DNA of 64,000 nt from Tillandsia leiboldiana (GCA_029204045.2 CM055081.1:6256192-6320191); one strand, 5' to 3'; positions 1 through 13,217 are shown, numbered from the stretch's first letter. Numbers and translations are program-made. The notes: generated from the sequence alone by a model not told the origin.

Positions 1-155
1 TACAGAGGAGACTCCGCCCTTTTGCGGGGTGAATCGGTATATGCGGCGGGTCTGGGCTCGCGCCAGGGGAAAGGAATTTCAAAAAAAATATATATATGCA
101 AATTTAAGAACTTTTGGTGGCTGTCTTCCGCTTGTTTAAACCCGGGAGCGTGACA
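1..155 (+). mobile_element. 3' end of an LTR (truncated by window edge)
   Basis: A moderately GC-rich block ends in GGGAGCGTGACA and then changes abruptly to very AT-rich DNA. The terminal CA, and the mirror-image start TGTCACGCCCC of the LTR-like block at 13218, suggest the right edge of an LTR or solo LTR on the + strand. The left part lies outside the window, so family and target duplication cannot be checked. Confidence 0.45.
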
Positions 156-1741
156 ATTAGTTTACTGATGTATATGAAAAAAAGTATAAGATAAAAAATA
201 GAAAATAAATCTTAAAATATAATATAGAGATTGATAAAATATAATAATACAATAATATTTATGAAAAAAAAAATCTATAATGTAACAAATAAAAATAAAA
301 ATAATACTAAAATACTAGTAGGGTGTAATTAAGCCTTCAATATTATAATTGGCCAACTGCCTTTTATTTCAAAAAAAAAATAAAAACTTTTTTTTACTAT
401 TTTAATTATTTTATAAATATTAAACTTATTAAAAAAATTATAGAGAAGGTAAAGTGCAAAATAAATTAAGAAAATTTTCTGCATCATATTAATATTTCAT
501 ATTGAGAATTATTTGACGATAGTAGATCAAAAGAAGGAAAAAAAAATTCGGAAAAAAAGAAAAGCCTACAAAAACATGGCAATCAAATCTTTGCAATATA
601 CATAACAAGATATTTTTTATGAAAACAAATAAATATTTTCCATTTCGTAACTTTTTTTTTTCATATATAAACACTCTTCTTCTAATTACAGATAAAATAA
701 CAAACTTTTTGCATCTCGGAAGATGAAATCCATACTTAAGTAGATTTTCGAGTGAATTAGAGTTAAGGTAAAAATTAATTTTTTTTACTGTTTATTTGTA
801 ATACTGTGAAATTAAAGTTTTTCAGTTTTGTTATTTGTTTGATATGAAAAATTAATTGATATTTTATTTTTTCACACTTTTTTTGTCATATTTGATTTCA
901 ACTTAGGTTGGGCTAAAGTCATTCACATTATTTTTGTGGTGCTAGGTTTCTCAAAAAAAGTATGAAAAATATAAAAAACACCTTTTTTCATAATTTCCTT
1001 TTTTAGAAAAAAATTGAAAAATAAAAATACTAGTTTTTTATAAATTTTGGAAAAAACTTTCCCAAATAAATTATTTTTTTGGAATCCAAATGGAAAATAG
1101 TTTTCCAGTTAAAAAATTATTTCCAAAAATGTTTCCAGAATTAGGCTTGGCAATCTCTATCTGTACATGCAGATATCCGCAGGTTATCTATAAATTTACA
1201 AGTATAATTAAGTATTAACTTTTCTTACCCAATAAATTATATGTAAAGCGAGTGGATAATTATTAAATTAGGCATTTTAGACCATCCGTGTATGCCCACA
1301 AATAGCATTATATATTTTTTTATAATTTTTAAAAAAAATTATTTTTTTGGTCTATCTATTCCAACAAATTTTAAATTTAATTTTTTCTCATATCATTTTT
1401 TTTTCTCCACTGCCATCCCTCTCCTACCACGCCATCTTTTCTTCCTCATCGCTCTATCAACTTCCAGCACCCTTATATACCGTCCTACCACGTCATCTTT
1501 TCTTCCTCGTCGCTTCATCAACTTCCAGCAACCCAGTGCAAATTGTAAAAACTTGATAGTTAATATCCGATATTTCGAGTTCGAAGTCTAATTATTTTAT
1601 ATTTCTACTTAAGTTTATTTTTATAAACGAAACGGATAATATGATCTTTTATATTATTTATTGTATACGGTAATATTTCAAACAATAAATTATATTATGA
1701 TCTTTTAAAAAAATTATATGTATATATATATATATATATAC
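156..1741. other. AT-rich intergenic DNA with no gene seen
   Basis: The stretch is dominated by A/T runs with stops in all frames. The only structure I see is a 61-bp-period tandem duplication, units 1422-1472 and 1483-1534, each with the core CTTCCAGCA. The small open frames across it have no recognisable protein similarity. Confidence 0.6.
1422..1534. repeat. Two-copy tandem duplication, period about 61 bp
   Basis: Units 1422-1472 and 1483-1534 match over about 50 bp with a few substitutions and share TCCTACCACG at the start and CTTCCAGCA near the end. It is a local duplication of pyrimidine-rich DNA without a known role. Confidence 0.75.
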
Positions 1742-1913
1742 GGAAAATGCTATGTGTACACCCCTTTCGGGGTGTACATCATACACCCCACCCATCTAAG
1801 GGTGGGGGTGTGATGATGGGTCACTTGATGTGACCCGTAAAAAGTATCGCCATCATTAAAATGGTGGAGGTGTATGATGTACACCCCTTCGGGGTGTACA
1901 GGTAGTATTGCTC
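1742..1913. mobile_element. MITE family A, copy 1
   Basis: The ends are inverted: GGAAAATGCTATGTGTACAC at the left, and the complement of GTGTACAGGTAGTATTGCTC at the right. Each terminal repeat is itself a hairpin, GTACACCCC-loop-GGGGTGTAC, so one strand could fold with a stem at each end. The centre also pairs (GGGTCACTTG against TGTGACCC). The element sits in a TA-rich tract, so a TA target duplication is possible but cannot be proven. Confidence 0.85.
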
Positions 1914-2060
1914 TATATATACATGTATATTGCATTTAAAAAATATAGAAATAAAAAAAAAAATTACGGTAAACTGCATACCCACCAATCTGCTTATGTA
2001 CAGGTAGCCCGCTTGCGTGCAGATATAGATAAAAATATAGGTTCCCTTAAAAATTCGTAG

Positions 2061-2065
<5 letters not shown>

Positions 2066-2127
<62 letters not shown>
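2066..2127. repeat. (TA)n microsatellite
   Basis: Uninterrupted TA dinucleotides for about 60 bp. Apparent Tyr-Ile repeat reading frames here and elsewhere are translations of this repeat, not proteins. Confidence 0.97.
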
Positions 2128-2130
<3 letters not shown>

Positions 2131-2229
2131 CAACGTGATCTACGGGTACAATACCAATAGGTTCATTTGCGAGTTCTAGCATTTAGAAATTTAAGAAATT
2201 TGCAGTAAATCAAATAATAAAGATAATGG

Positions 2230-2450
2230 TTAATTTCATAGCTTTATGTAAATATATCGAATAACAGATATATTTTTATAAAATTTAATTTTTTATATTT
2301 ATTTTTTTTAAAGTTCTAAATTATTTATATATGTCTTTGGCCGTTAATATCTAATAAAAAAATCTAAATAATCATAGATTAAATATTTAATCTTAATTAG
2401 TGAGTGAGGTAAATTTCCTCTTTTACCATTTCAGATATTATACTTAACTT
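2230..2450. mobile_element. Partial MITE family H
   Basis: The block matches part of the longer element at 21124-21550. It shares the segment around ATATCGAATARCAGATATAT, the run leading to AAAGTTCTAARTTATTTATA, and the later segment with TAATCATAGATTAAATATTT in one orientation or the other. It is diverged and lacks clear ends. Confidence 0.55.
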
Positions 2451-2581
2451 TTTGGTAGGATATATTTATAAAGATAAAATTAATATTTTAATTATATTTT
2501 ATTAAAAAATAAATAATAAACTAGCAGAAACAAACTAGATGAACATATATTAATAATTTAGAAAATAAATATTTATTTTCA

Positions 2582-2584
<3 letters not shown>

Positions 2585-2643
<59 letters not shown>
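2585..2643. repeat. (TA)n microsatellite left of MITE B
   Basis: About 59 bp of TA repeats directly abut the start of the MITE at 2644, and a second array abuts its other end at 3082. Confidence 0.97.
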
Positions 2644-3198
<555 letters not shown>

Positions 3199-3334
3199 TG
3201 ATCCTAAAAATTAATCCTAAAAATAAATATTTATGATTGAAAGTCGCTGAATTTCTGTTCACTTTTGATATGAAACCAACACATCACAATTGGTCTTCTA
3301 ATTCCCATACGGTCGAATTGGATCGGTAAACCGG

Positions 3335-3665
3335 CGTTGTAAATGGGCCGGGTCAACTCAACTCCGGCCCACGAGAAATCCTAACACTAACCCTAAAGGA
3401 AAATGCTATGTGTACACCCCTTTCGGGGTGTACATCATACACCCCACCCATCTAAGGGTGGGGGTGTGATGATGGGTCACTCGATGTGACCCGTAAAAAA
3501 TATCGGCACAATTAAAATGATGGAGGTGTATGATGTACACCCTTCGGGGTGTACATGTAGCATTGCTCTTCCCTAAAACCCCCTTCGTCTCCCCCAAACC
3601 CTCAAAACCCCAAACCCTCTCTCTCTCTCTCTCTCTCTTCTCTCTTCTCTCTTCTCTACGCGGGT
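3335..3665 (+). promoter_or_regulatory. RPS21: RPS21 promoter and 5' leader
   Basis: The segment holds a site II element, TGGGCC (about 3343), a reverse copy GGCCCA (about 3366) and telo-box-like AACCCTAAA (about 3389). These are the usual paired elements of plant ribosomal protein promoters. After the MITE at 3398-3568 come further CCCTAAAAC and AAACCCT motifs, then a CT-rich leader (3619-3660) and a donor-like GGGTAAGG at 3662. A leader intron from about 3664 to an acceptor at 5102 or 5105 is inferred. The transcription start is inferred only. Confidence 0.65.
3398..3568. mobile_element. MITE family A, copy 2, in the RPS21 promoter
   Basis: Near-identical to the copies at 1742 and 22285, with GGAAAATGCTATGTGTACAC at the left and GTACATGTAGCATTGCTC at the right. 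It lies between the site II/telo-box motifs and the CT-rich leader of RPS21. CCCTAAA occurs on both flanks. That may be a target duplication or simply repeated telo-boxes. Confidence 0.85.
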
Positions 3666-5149
3666 AAGGCCGATCTTTTGCTGTTATATGCAATCATTAT
3701 CTGTTTACCCTTTTTTTTCAATCCGATTTTTTTTCATATTTTTTTGCATAATTTGTAGATCTAATTGGTTCTTATCTTTTCCTTGAGTTGAGTTGATTTT
3801 TTTCTTTTTTTCTTTTTTTCTTTTTTGGAATGTACGTATCTGATCGTTTTGTTGCTCTTCGAGTGGTGTTTTTTCCTTCAATCCACATGAAGAAAAAAAA
3901 AATTGCTTTTTTGGATATTTTTGTTGATCTTAATGTTAAAAAATTAGGTTTCGAAGATCGTTGATAGGAATTGCGACATATGAGAATGTACCGGGGCGAA
4001 ATACCTGGATTGTAAAGTGACTATTCATGTAGTTTACCCAATTATTTGTGCCAATTTAATTGTGAATATATTTTCATATTTCTAAATTGCGGTCGCAGGG
4101 ACCGCATATTATTTGCCCATATTATTTGCTTTTAGGATTGGGTTCAGTTTTAGCCTAATTCAGATATGGTACCCATTTGAGATTTGAACCTTAGCCATTC
4201 ATATCGAGAAAAAGAAGAAAAAATCTTAGTCATTCATGTAAATATGCTTTCACAATTGATATATGTTGTTTGCGTCGATATTAAATTATGTTGATCTTTT
4301 GGATGACTAAGTATTACGAGTGACTGCCTAAGTTAATAATTATTACTCATCATGTGTTTTAGCTAATTTTTAGAGAATTTATCTACTTCTAACTTTAGGA
4401 GACACAATTATATATTTTTGTAATTATCTATGTTAATTATATATTTTTAAAAAAATAATTTTTAATCGCTAAACTGCATATGCACTTGTATTCTGCATGT
4501 GTGGTATGTGCTCGGTGGACCGTCCGCATACCCCATAGCCCTGTTTAAAACGTTGTATACTATATGAAAGTGTACAGTAGTAAAGATAATTGTTATCAGA
4601 AAAAAATATATATATATATGTGAAAGGTATTTGGAGGTTAAATTTTTGTTATGTAAGAGTAAATCAGTAAATAACAAGAACTACAAAAGGCGACTACCGA
4701 GAAGAAACAACAAAAATATTTGCTTTTACGGAATATAGTATAGATAGACTTATCTCATGTCTTGTGATGTTACGGTATATTTTGTTGATTTAAGCAGAAA
4801 ATGTATCAATCAAATTGGTTCGTCGAGATCCTCGAGCATATACCTTTTACTTCTTTGATTTAAATATGAATTTGTATATTCGATCGAAGAAGTTAGATTG
4901 CTGTGTGTAATGCTCTTTACTCTTTGTGACCAAATGAATAGTCTGTTAGAATGTCATGTTTGAACTCTTTCAAAGTAGTATATTAGAACTCCTTAACTCA
5001 ATTCTCATACAAATTTTAATTTGTTTTTAGTTTTCATATTGAATTTGATAAAAACTAATTTGTTGGTCGTATAGAGACTTAAGTTGCATTTATTCTCTTT
5101 AGCAGGCAATTATCTCATCACTGCATTGGTATTCAAGCTAATCGACGAA

Positions 5150-6993
5150 ATGCAGAACGAGGAGGACCAGATGATGGATCTCTACATACCCAGGAAATGG
5201 TATGTCTAACCATGTTTTATGCCTTCTAAGTCGAGTTCCGAGATCTTTCTTTTCTGCGTGTTTTTGTTTGCAAGTATCTAATCTGTTCGACTATTATGAT
5301 TGTAGCTCTGCCACAAATAGGCTTAATACGGCGAAGGACCATGCTTCGGTTCAGATCAACGTTGGTCATTTGGATGAGAATGGCATCTACACTGGACTGC
5401 TCACCACTTTTGCTCTCAGTGGCTTCGTCCGTGCTCAGGTTCTTTACTTTCTACTCTTTTATTGAAGGGTTTAGTGTTATTTTTCCTCCTATTCCTTGTG
5501 GTTTGTTCTCCTGGGTTATTTAGTGTGTGCACATGTGCTTTTCTATTGTTCCCAAGTAGTGTTAAATTACAATGCCAAGAAATTGAATACTCATGTTCGA
5601 GTTGGTTATGGCAAAATATGTAGCAATGTCACCACTAACAAATTTGACAAGTTGTGTCTGCTTTTATAATGACCTCTGGCCTGAAGTCGCAATACTGCGA
5701 CATTTTTTGAGTTCCACTTGTGTGCCTTTAGAAGCATGATGGTCTCCACGCTATCAAATCGATTTCGATGTTGGGGCTTTCGAATCGCCGTTCTACTCCG
5801 TTAAACTTGATCTAAGTATTGAAAGTATCTAGAAAATAAAATTTATGATTTTTTAAAATTATTTATCTAGGGATCGAAATGGTTCAAAATCAACGGTTGA
5901 AAGTAAAAAATCTCATATAAAGTGATAATATAATATTAAAATTTTAGATCAAATGCATTAATCTTGTTTTATATAATATAAAAAAAAAATTAACCAAAAT
6001 TTTATATGATCAAAATTTTATATGATTTTGATATTTCCATACCGTTAAACTTATAAACGATTCACTACGATTATTAAAATTGATGATTTTGAGTCTCTTC
6101 GATCACTAGGTAATTAATATTAAAAAATTACAAAATTTATTTTTTAAGACAGTATTTGGTTTAGCAATTAGGCGTAGAATAAAAAGTTATTTCAGCCTTG
6201 TTCTCCAAACATAAAATTTTCAGGGTGGAAATTATTGTTCTCATTTTTTCTAGAATAAGCTAGTTTGAAACTGCTATTCAACTTCTTTTTTTTTTTTTTT
6301 GCTGGAACAAGCCTTCCTACTTGACAACAAGTTTAATTAAAATAAATATAATTTTAATTATTATATTAATTCTTTAATTAATTTAATATTTTAACTAATC
6401 TAATTAATTTATTAACTAATTATTTTAATATTAAATAATTAACTAATTAATTTATTAAATTATTGATTAACAATACTTATAGTTAACTATTTTATTAATT
6501 AATATTTAAGGTTATCTAGCCTAGGTAATTAAATAAGTTAAATTATTATTTAATTAATATCTTTAGATTAATTAAATAGATAAATTTTATTATTTTAAAA
6601 TTATAGTTATTCTTATTCTCATTCTCAGTGCATCTAACTATTCAAATACTATTTTTTATATTTTCAAAAATAATTTAATTTTTATCAAAATGTAAAATTA
6701 ATTTTATTTTTATTTATTTCAAAAATTGTACCTATATCATAAATAAATAATTTTTACTTATATTCGTAGTATCGAAAATAATTTGATAGTAGGGATGTAC
6801 GTAGTATCAAAAATAATTTAATAGCTTTTGAGCTTATAAAAGCACACAAGTCTAACTATTTACTTTTTCTTCTTTTTTTTTTTCCTCGACTATTAACAAT
6901 TTATTTATTCTGTTTCGTGATCTACAGGGCGACGCGGACGGTGCATTGGACAGGCTGTGGCAAAAGCGGAAAGCTGAAATCAGACAGCAGTAA
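5150..6993 (+). CDS. RPS21: 40S ribosomal protein S21 (eS21)
   Basis: A small-subunit protein of the cytosolic ribosome. Coding exons are 5150-5199, 5306-5438 and 6928-6993, all with GT-AG introns (106 and 1489 bp) and in-phase joins. The joined product is about 82 aa and begins MQNEEDQMMDLYIPRKCSA. Conserved eS21 stretches follow: NRLNTAKDHASVQINVGHLD, then TTFALSGFVRAQGDAD, ending DRLWQKRKAEIRQQ. Length and all conserved blocks match plant eS21, so the gene looks intact. The start at 5150 is the first ATG of the conserved N-terminus. Oddities are a MITE in the promoter and a MITE remnant in intron 2. AATAAA at about 7193 could serve polyadenylation. Confidence 0.96.
5745..6150. mobile_element. 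MITE family E remnant in RPS21 intron 2
   Basis: About 400 bp related to the element at 45150-45665. Both start near TCGATRTTG, carry CCGTTAAACTTRATCTA, run through paired segments such as ACCGTTAAACTTATAAACGA, and end near TCGATCACTA. The terminal part is decayed. It is noncoding and lies wholly in the intron. Confidence 0.65.
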
Positions 6994-7382
6994 ACACTGC
7001 TTCCAGTCTACTTCTTGTGGGGGCCGTATATGTCTTAACTTGCTTTTGAGTTGCTTCCCAGTTGGAATTTCAAACTCTCTTTTTGTTCGCTCAACAATGT
7101 GCCTTTCAAATGTGATTGATGTTAGGTTTTTACTTGTTAAAATTTTAATTTTGCTATTCAGTTTCTGAATTTTTTTAAGTTATGTCATTTTTTTAATAAA
7201 ATTTATGTGAGATTTAAATATATTATTTATTTTAATAAATGTAGTCTATAAATTTTATAAAATATATTAATTAAGTCTATAAATAGAGGATGCATCTAAA
7301 TTCTAAAATTAAAAAGTTATTTAGTTAGATTAGAATGACTGATGATAGGGAGATCTTCAGTACCAGCAACAAGCAAGTTGCC

Positions 7383-7413
<31 letters not shown>

Positions 7414-7994
7414 CTTTTTTGTTTACTTTTTTTCTTCTGGTACGGTATAAAATTCTTTTGGTTCTCATGACTCCTCTATGGGTGTCTTTGATTCCTTGTA
7501 AAAATAATCCAAAAACTCTTTTCAGCTTGAAATTTTTTTTTTCTAGATGTTTGATTTGCCGTAAAGTAATTCTTTGTGATTTTTTTTTTTTACAGATTTG
7601 GATGAAAATATGGCCTTTTGTTTATCGCTTTTTTTTCGGCGAAAATTGAAAGCTTCCTAAAAAAAAAACTTTGCTCTCGGCAGTGTATTAGATTTACATT
7701 GAGATCCGTGTTTTTATATTTTTTCTTAAAAAAATTACAAGTATAGTTGAACTTGTGCTTTTAAAAATATGTTTCTCTCTCTCTCTCTTTCTCTATCTCT
7801 CTCTCTCTATATATATATATATAATTAATTAAGCTTTTATATTTTTTAAAAGTACAAGTCATTAGTATTTGTAGGTTTATTTTTAATTCTTAGATGAAAA
7901 GATGTGTGGCCACAATGATAGTGAGCTCCTTGGATTAAGTAAGTGATTGGTGAAATAGAATAATCTAAGCGATGAAATTAGTCAAATAGATAGA
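6994..7994. other. Downstream of RPS21, AT-rich, no gene
   Basis: The block contains the probable 3' UTR of RPS21, a T26 tract at about 7387 and short CT/TA repeats at 7772-7822. A short open stretch at 7335-7387 (MTDDREIFSTS) runs into the poly-T and has no recognisable match, so I do not call it a gene. Confidence 0.5.
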
Positions 7995-8385
7995 TGTAAC
8001 GACCCACTAGCAATAATAATTCGTTGGGTTCACAACGATTCGACCCACTAACAATAATAACTCGTTGGGCCCACACTACAGTCCAAAATGCTTAAATCCA
8101 ATTTTTATTTACTAGTCTCAGTGGGACAATTGGGGTGTCTCAGCTCCCCGTGTTTAAGATTTGACATCCTCGTCAGCCCAAACACATGCACAACCCAGAT
8201 CAAGACTGGCTAGCCCTGTCATTAGACCCAGGCTCAGCCGAGGCTTGTGATACCAAATGTAATGACCCAGCCGAATCATCGAGCCAAACTACAGCTCAAA
8301 ATACTTAAATTCAGTTATTATTATTAACATCTAGATGTTTATATACCCCGTCACCATTCATTCCCAATCGATGTGGGGTGTCACA
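7995..8385 (-). mobile_element. TRIM (miniature LTR retrotransposon), complete
   Basis: A 391-bp element. Left LTR 7995-8142 starts TGTAACGACCC and ends GGGGTGTCTCA. Right LTR 8258-8385 starts TGTAATGACCC and ends GGGGTGTCACA. Between them are 115 bp. Next to the right LTR, the minus strand reads TTTGGTATCACAAGC, close to the initiator tRNA-Met primer site TGGTATCAGAGC. Next to the left LTR the minus strand is purine-rich (ACACGGGGAGC). A perfect 5-bp target duplication ATAGA flanks it (7990-7994 and 8386-8390). The left LTR also holds an internal duplication of about 40 bp (CACTARCAATAATAAYTCG at 8006 and 8047). There is no coding capacity. Confidence 0.88.
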
Positions 8386-8481
8386 ATAGATCCAACAATA
8401 AAAAACTTACAACTTACCAGCACCCCAATTGCTTTGATGCTTATATAAGCATAATAGACGGACTATATATATATATATATA

Positions 8482-8665
8482 TAGTAGAGCTTATATACTT
8501 TTAAAAGCACAAGTCCAATCATGATTGTAAATTTTTTACTATTAGATTTGTATTAAGTTCTCTTTAGTTGACTTTTTAATTGCACAAATCTCAATACAAA
8601 TTCAATAATAAAAAATTTATCAACATAATTTGACTTCTACTTTTAAAAATATACAAGCTCTACTA
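8482..8665. mobile_element. MITE family D, copy 1
   Basis: Inverted ends: GTAGAGCTTATATACTTTTA at the left, and TTTAAAAATATACAAGCTCTAC at the right (complement similar). The inner pair is TTTACTATTAGATTTGTATT against AATACAAATTCAATAATAAA. It is about 180 bp, noncoding, and flanked by TA/CT simple repeats. Confidence 0.8.
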
Positions 8666-8677
8666 TCTATCTATCTA

Positions 8678-8722
<45 letters not shown>

Positions 8723-8755
8723 TGAGAGTAGAGCTTTTATATATATATATATATA

Positions 8756-8840
<85 letters not shown>

Positions 8841-9112
8841 TTTATTTTTTCTTTCAACCAAACAATTATGATAACAAACTTCTTTTTTTTTTTCCTACAA
8901 ACCAAACATTAAAGAATGTAAAAAATTAAAGAATGTAAAAATTTCTCGATTTTTTTTTTTCTACCGAGAATTATTTTTGGCGATTTTAGGTCAACCAAAC
9001 AGATCCTAAACAACTATGCCTCCACTCTGATCTCTCTCTCTCTCTCTCTCTCTTCCCTTTTTTTTTTTTTTTTTTTCGACCTCTTCCAATGTTATCCTTT
9101 ATCCACAATACT

Positions 9113-9147
<35 letters not shown>

Positions 9148-9225
9148 TAGGAAAGTAATATTTACTCCAAAAAATATTTGATAGAAAAAAAATAAGTATT
9201 TGTCAATCACCATTCACCGCTAGCA
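8666..9225. repeat. Compound simple repeats
   Basis: (CTAT)n, (CT)n, (TA)n and (GA)n tracts at 8669-8836, then CT, poly-T and poly-A runs at 9030-9145 (A29 at about 9114-9145). No gene is supported here. Confidence 0.85.
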
Positions 9226-12200
9226 AATTCGTAAAGGAATTCAAAAAACTGACAGATTATTGCTTCATCTGAGCAAACACAATTTGGAGATAAAAATTCA
9301 AATCATGAGCAAATAAACAAACGGTTCCTCATCCTCACAGAAGAACTATTTTGATGAAGTGAAATTATTTTTAAAATTGTTTGTATAAAGATTTGTCACC
9401 ATACTACAGTGGGTAGCTTTAGGCTGCAGTGTGTATAGTGTTGTTCAATGAAAAATTAAGTAGTGTTTTTATTTTTACCACATAAACTACTTTCATTCCA
9501 AGCTTTCATTTTTGAAACTCGAAATAAAATTTCAGATTCCTGCTACAGCAAAAGTTTTAACTTTTTACTCGCTAAATACTCATAAAAATATAACTACAAT
9601 TGAAAGCAGAAGCAAAAGTCAAGCCAAGCATGCACTTAGCAATAGAGATTGTTGCAGAAAATGCCATTTACAAATGACAAGTTGGTAGAGAGAGAGAGAG
9701 AGAGAGAGAAAGAAGGTGATGTCGGCAGTGCCAAAAAGAAAAGCTTTCTTTCTACTCTATGATGTGTTCCACCATGCATGCATCTTTGAAGGATTGCACA
9801 AGCACAAAAAAGAGTACAAATGGTCCTTCCCTTCCCCTTTGGTCAAGAAACATGCCTTTCTATGCACTACCTTTTTGAAATGTTTGGCTATTTGCGTTCG
9901 AGCACTCACAAATGCATGCACTATCATCACTATGAGGCCTTTTATGTTGCATCAACAAAGTTACAACAAAGCTACGCACTGCTTTGGTTCCTTGAAAAGA
10001 AAACCTAGACAAGCACACCCAATACCTAACCCTGAGTGTTTAATGCTTCAAATTTTCCATAAGGGCATTCACATGCTTATTACTGCAAACTTTGAAAATT
10101 ACACATTTATATCACCAACATACCAACCCCCCCTTTTCTTCGGTACAAATGTATGAAGACCCGCCATTCTGAAATAGCGCCTCAACTATATATTTTTTTT
10201 TATTGATGCCATCTTAACTTTTGATTTTTTTTTGAATTGAGTAAGTTTAATCAAATAAATTAGGAATTTTTCCACACTAATTAATAAGTTCATCAAATTT
10301 AATAGTTTAAACTGCTTTGTTGCGAATAAAACTAGATTAAACAACTAATAGCTAATTGAGCAATAAAATTTAATACAAAATTAACTATGAAGACTCAAAA
10401 TAAAAAACAGAAAATTAATAATAATAATGAAGTTGAGAGGTTTATTTCAAAATGGCTTATAGTTGAGGGGTCTCCATACTTCTTTACCTATATTTTGCAG
10501 GCTCCCCAACAGTGTGAATTTGATACTACCATTACATCATTGTTAACAATTGACTGTTTTAGTTTAAAAACTGTGTTATATATATTTTTTTAAAAAAAAA
10601 TTCCCAACGAAATGTTTTGAGGGTTAGATTCAATAACAACAAGACAAATATTTAAATAGGTGGTGAGGCGGTCATTTATTCTTTTAAGTGGTCACCTAAC
10701 TTTTTAGCCAAAAGAGGAGGACAGATTTGTTACTATTTAAAATTTACCAAGGGAAAAATATGCAAATACCAAACTTAAGGGGCTAAATATGCAAATATAC
10801 TCTTCAGTAAGCAATTGCAAGTTGAATCACAATGCATGAGTGGGAAGCCTATAGAGGATATCATGTCATCATAGTTTCTTTGAGCAATTCGATTAGGACT
10901 CAGCAGGACATAGGTACATACGGCAGAAATTACTAACCTGCACCGGACGGGCATCCGTACATTCAGTGTATTGCTCTTTATGAGTCCTCCATCTGATCTA
11001 ATGCTTCAATTACAACCGTCCAGCAAGCACAACCTTTGCATCCCGTCTTATACTTCAATTACCACCGTCCAACAAGCACAATCTTCTTGCTGGTTAAAAA
11101 TTAGAGAGAGAGTAAATTAAATATAAAAGATGGAGAGTTGATGTAGTGCATTATGTAAAGTGTACAGATTCAGCAAGCATGGACAATTATTTCTTCAATG
11201 GAAGGTATTCTCTCCTACTAGTCACCACCTTAAATTAACCTTCTACTAGGAGGCCAGCAGCACCTGCTACAGGTCCCTTTGGATTGTTGCTTTTATGTGC
11301 TGTTGGCATGTTGGCGCTGATGATGTAGATATGTTAATTTCATACAGGGATTGCAAAAGTGTGATATTTATTTGCTAACATATCGATAACCCCTACAAGG
11401 ACAACATTCTCAAAGACCCAAAGCATTTGCCACATTTTAGAGTTTGCCCTGCCCTATGCACGAATTGAATTTAACTCAATAGTTACAGATACTGTGAAAA
11501 ATATAAAACAAGTAAAATAAAAAGAATGAAGCAGATTAACAGTTAGATATAAACTGTTCATAAATCCCTGTAAGAACTCTTAAGTAAATAGTTAGAGAAT
11601 AGAGATCGATAATACAGAGTTTTATTAAAATAAATTGCATATGTGACACATTATATTTAAAACAATTATACATGCAACAAAATTATATTTAACAAAGAGA
11701 ACTTTTTTCCCCTCTCCACTTTGATAGATAACTTTTCCTAAAGATACATATTATTGTGTCTCAACTCTCGAGAGAGGGCCAGCGGGGTGAGAGGGCCATA
11801 CTATACTGGAAAAGAGTGGCTAGAAGCTGCATTATTTTTGCGGCGAGCATCCACCTCATAGATAGAACAAGCTTTATAGTGAGGGTGACACTAAAGCATG
11901 AATGTATGATGAATTGGATAACAACTTCCAATGAGAAATGATGATGATCTTATTTTCCTAGATACACTTACTAATATATATCTACAACTTTTCAAAATTA
12001 CATTACTATCCCTCTCAAAGCTTTTTAATTTTTTCCTTCGGACTTGCTAGTGAGCCTCATAATCCAGCAATCTTAGCAAAAATCCCTCTTATAGTTTCAA
12101 AACAGAAGCCCATTTGGTCCTGCTTATGCATGTTCTTTCAGCAGTAGTAATCTTAGCAGAGTGTTTAACAAATTAAAAAACCTAGTTTCTATCACCAAGT

Positions 12201-13217
12201 AAAAATGAAATTATGACCTAAAAAATAGAAGCTATAATTTGATGCCTGTGATTCTACTACAGAAAAAAACTACTGTTTGAGAACATTAATATAGTGTTTA
12301 TCCCTGTAGCACTGCTCAAACAGCATTTCACAAAACAACATTAAACTGTACAATAGGCCCAAATAGGCCCCACACCAAAGTGTATGGGGTACTACTCTAT
12401 CATTGTGAATCTTGTTGATATCTTGTGGGCTTACAATCCAAGAATTGTATGCAAGGCATGTTGATAATTGTTGGTATATCAAGACTACAGTGGAAGTTCA
12501 TATTTACATATTACTATGAACATACAGAAAGCAGGAAGAAGCGACCATTCCTAGCACCTCTAGGAAAGAAGCAGAGAGAAAAAAAAAAAAGTATGACACT
12601 GATTTATTGACTAAGAGTGAATTTTCGTTGTTTTCATGTTTGTTGCTTACACTCCAAATGTTTCCTCTTCATCTCATACTGACCACACATGTACTCGTGA
12701 TGAGATGATGATCCATATAGACTGTCACTATGACCGGTTAGTGTCGACGGCTTTTAGCACTAAACCAAGTGGAAGCATGCGAGGATTCGACATGAACAAC
12801 AATGCTTATCCACTTTCAAAATGTTTCCTTCAATTCAACTTGAATTAGAGCCACTTATACAAGTCCTTTTAGTAGCAATTAATACATGACAAAGCTTGAG
12901 TGTGTTGTTTAGACCTATAATATTTAAGTACAGAATGAGACCATACAGAATTAACTGTTTAATTCAGTGCCATCTCTAGGGGAGTGATTGGTCGAAAGAT
13001 AATATTATTAGATCAATAATGCTTGCTAAGAGAAAGTTAGTTTACCATGCCAACAAAAGCAATGTTCACACAATCAAAAGAAGAGGTGAACCCGCATGCT
13101 AGCCTCTCTTGTCAACATATGCATAGTAGTTATAGATAAACTAATCATAATTATAAATTTGTAATGCAATAAGCTTAACATGCTTCAATTATTTTTTGTA
13201 TTATTTGACTCAAGAAC
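9226..13217. other. Gene-poor intergenic stretch
   Basis: About 4 kb with less simple sequence than its surroundings. The only sizeable open frame is 9716-10156 (146 codons, + strand), which follows a (GA)n tract and contains CATGCATGCATC. Its translation shows no recognisable domain, no conserved blocks and no introns that could be tested. I see no tRNA, rRNA or transposon coding sequence. Confidence 0.5.
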
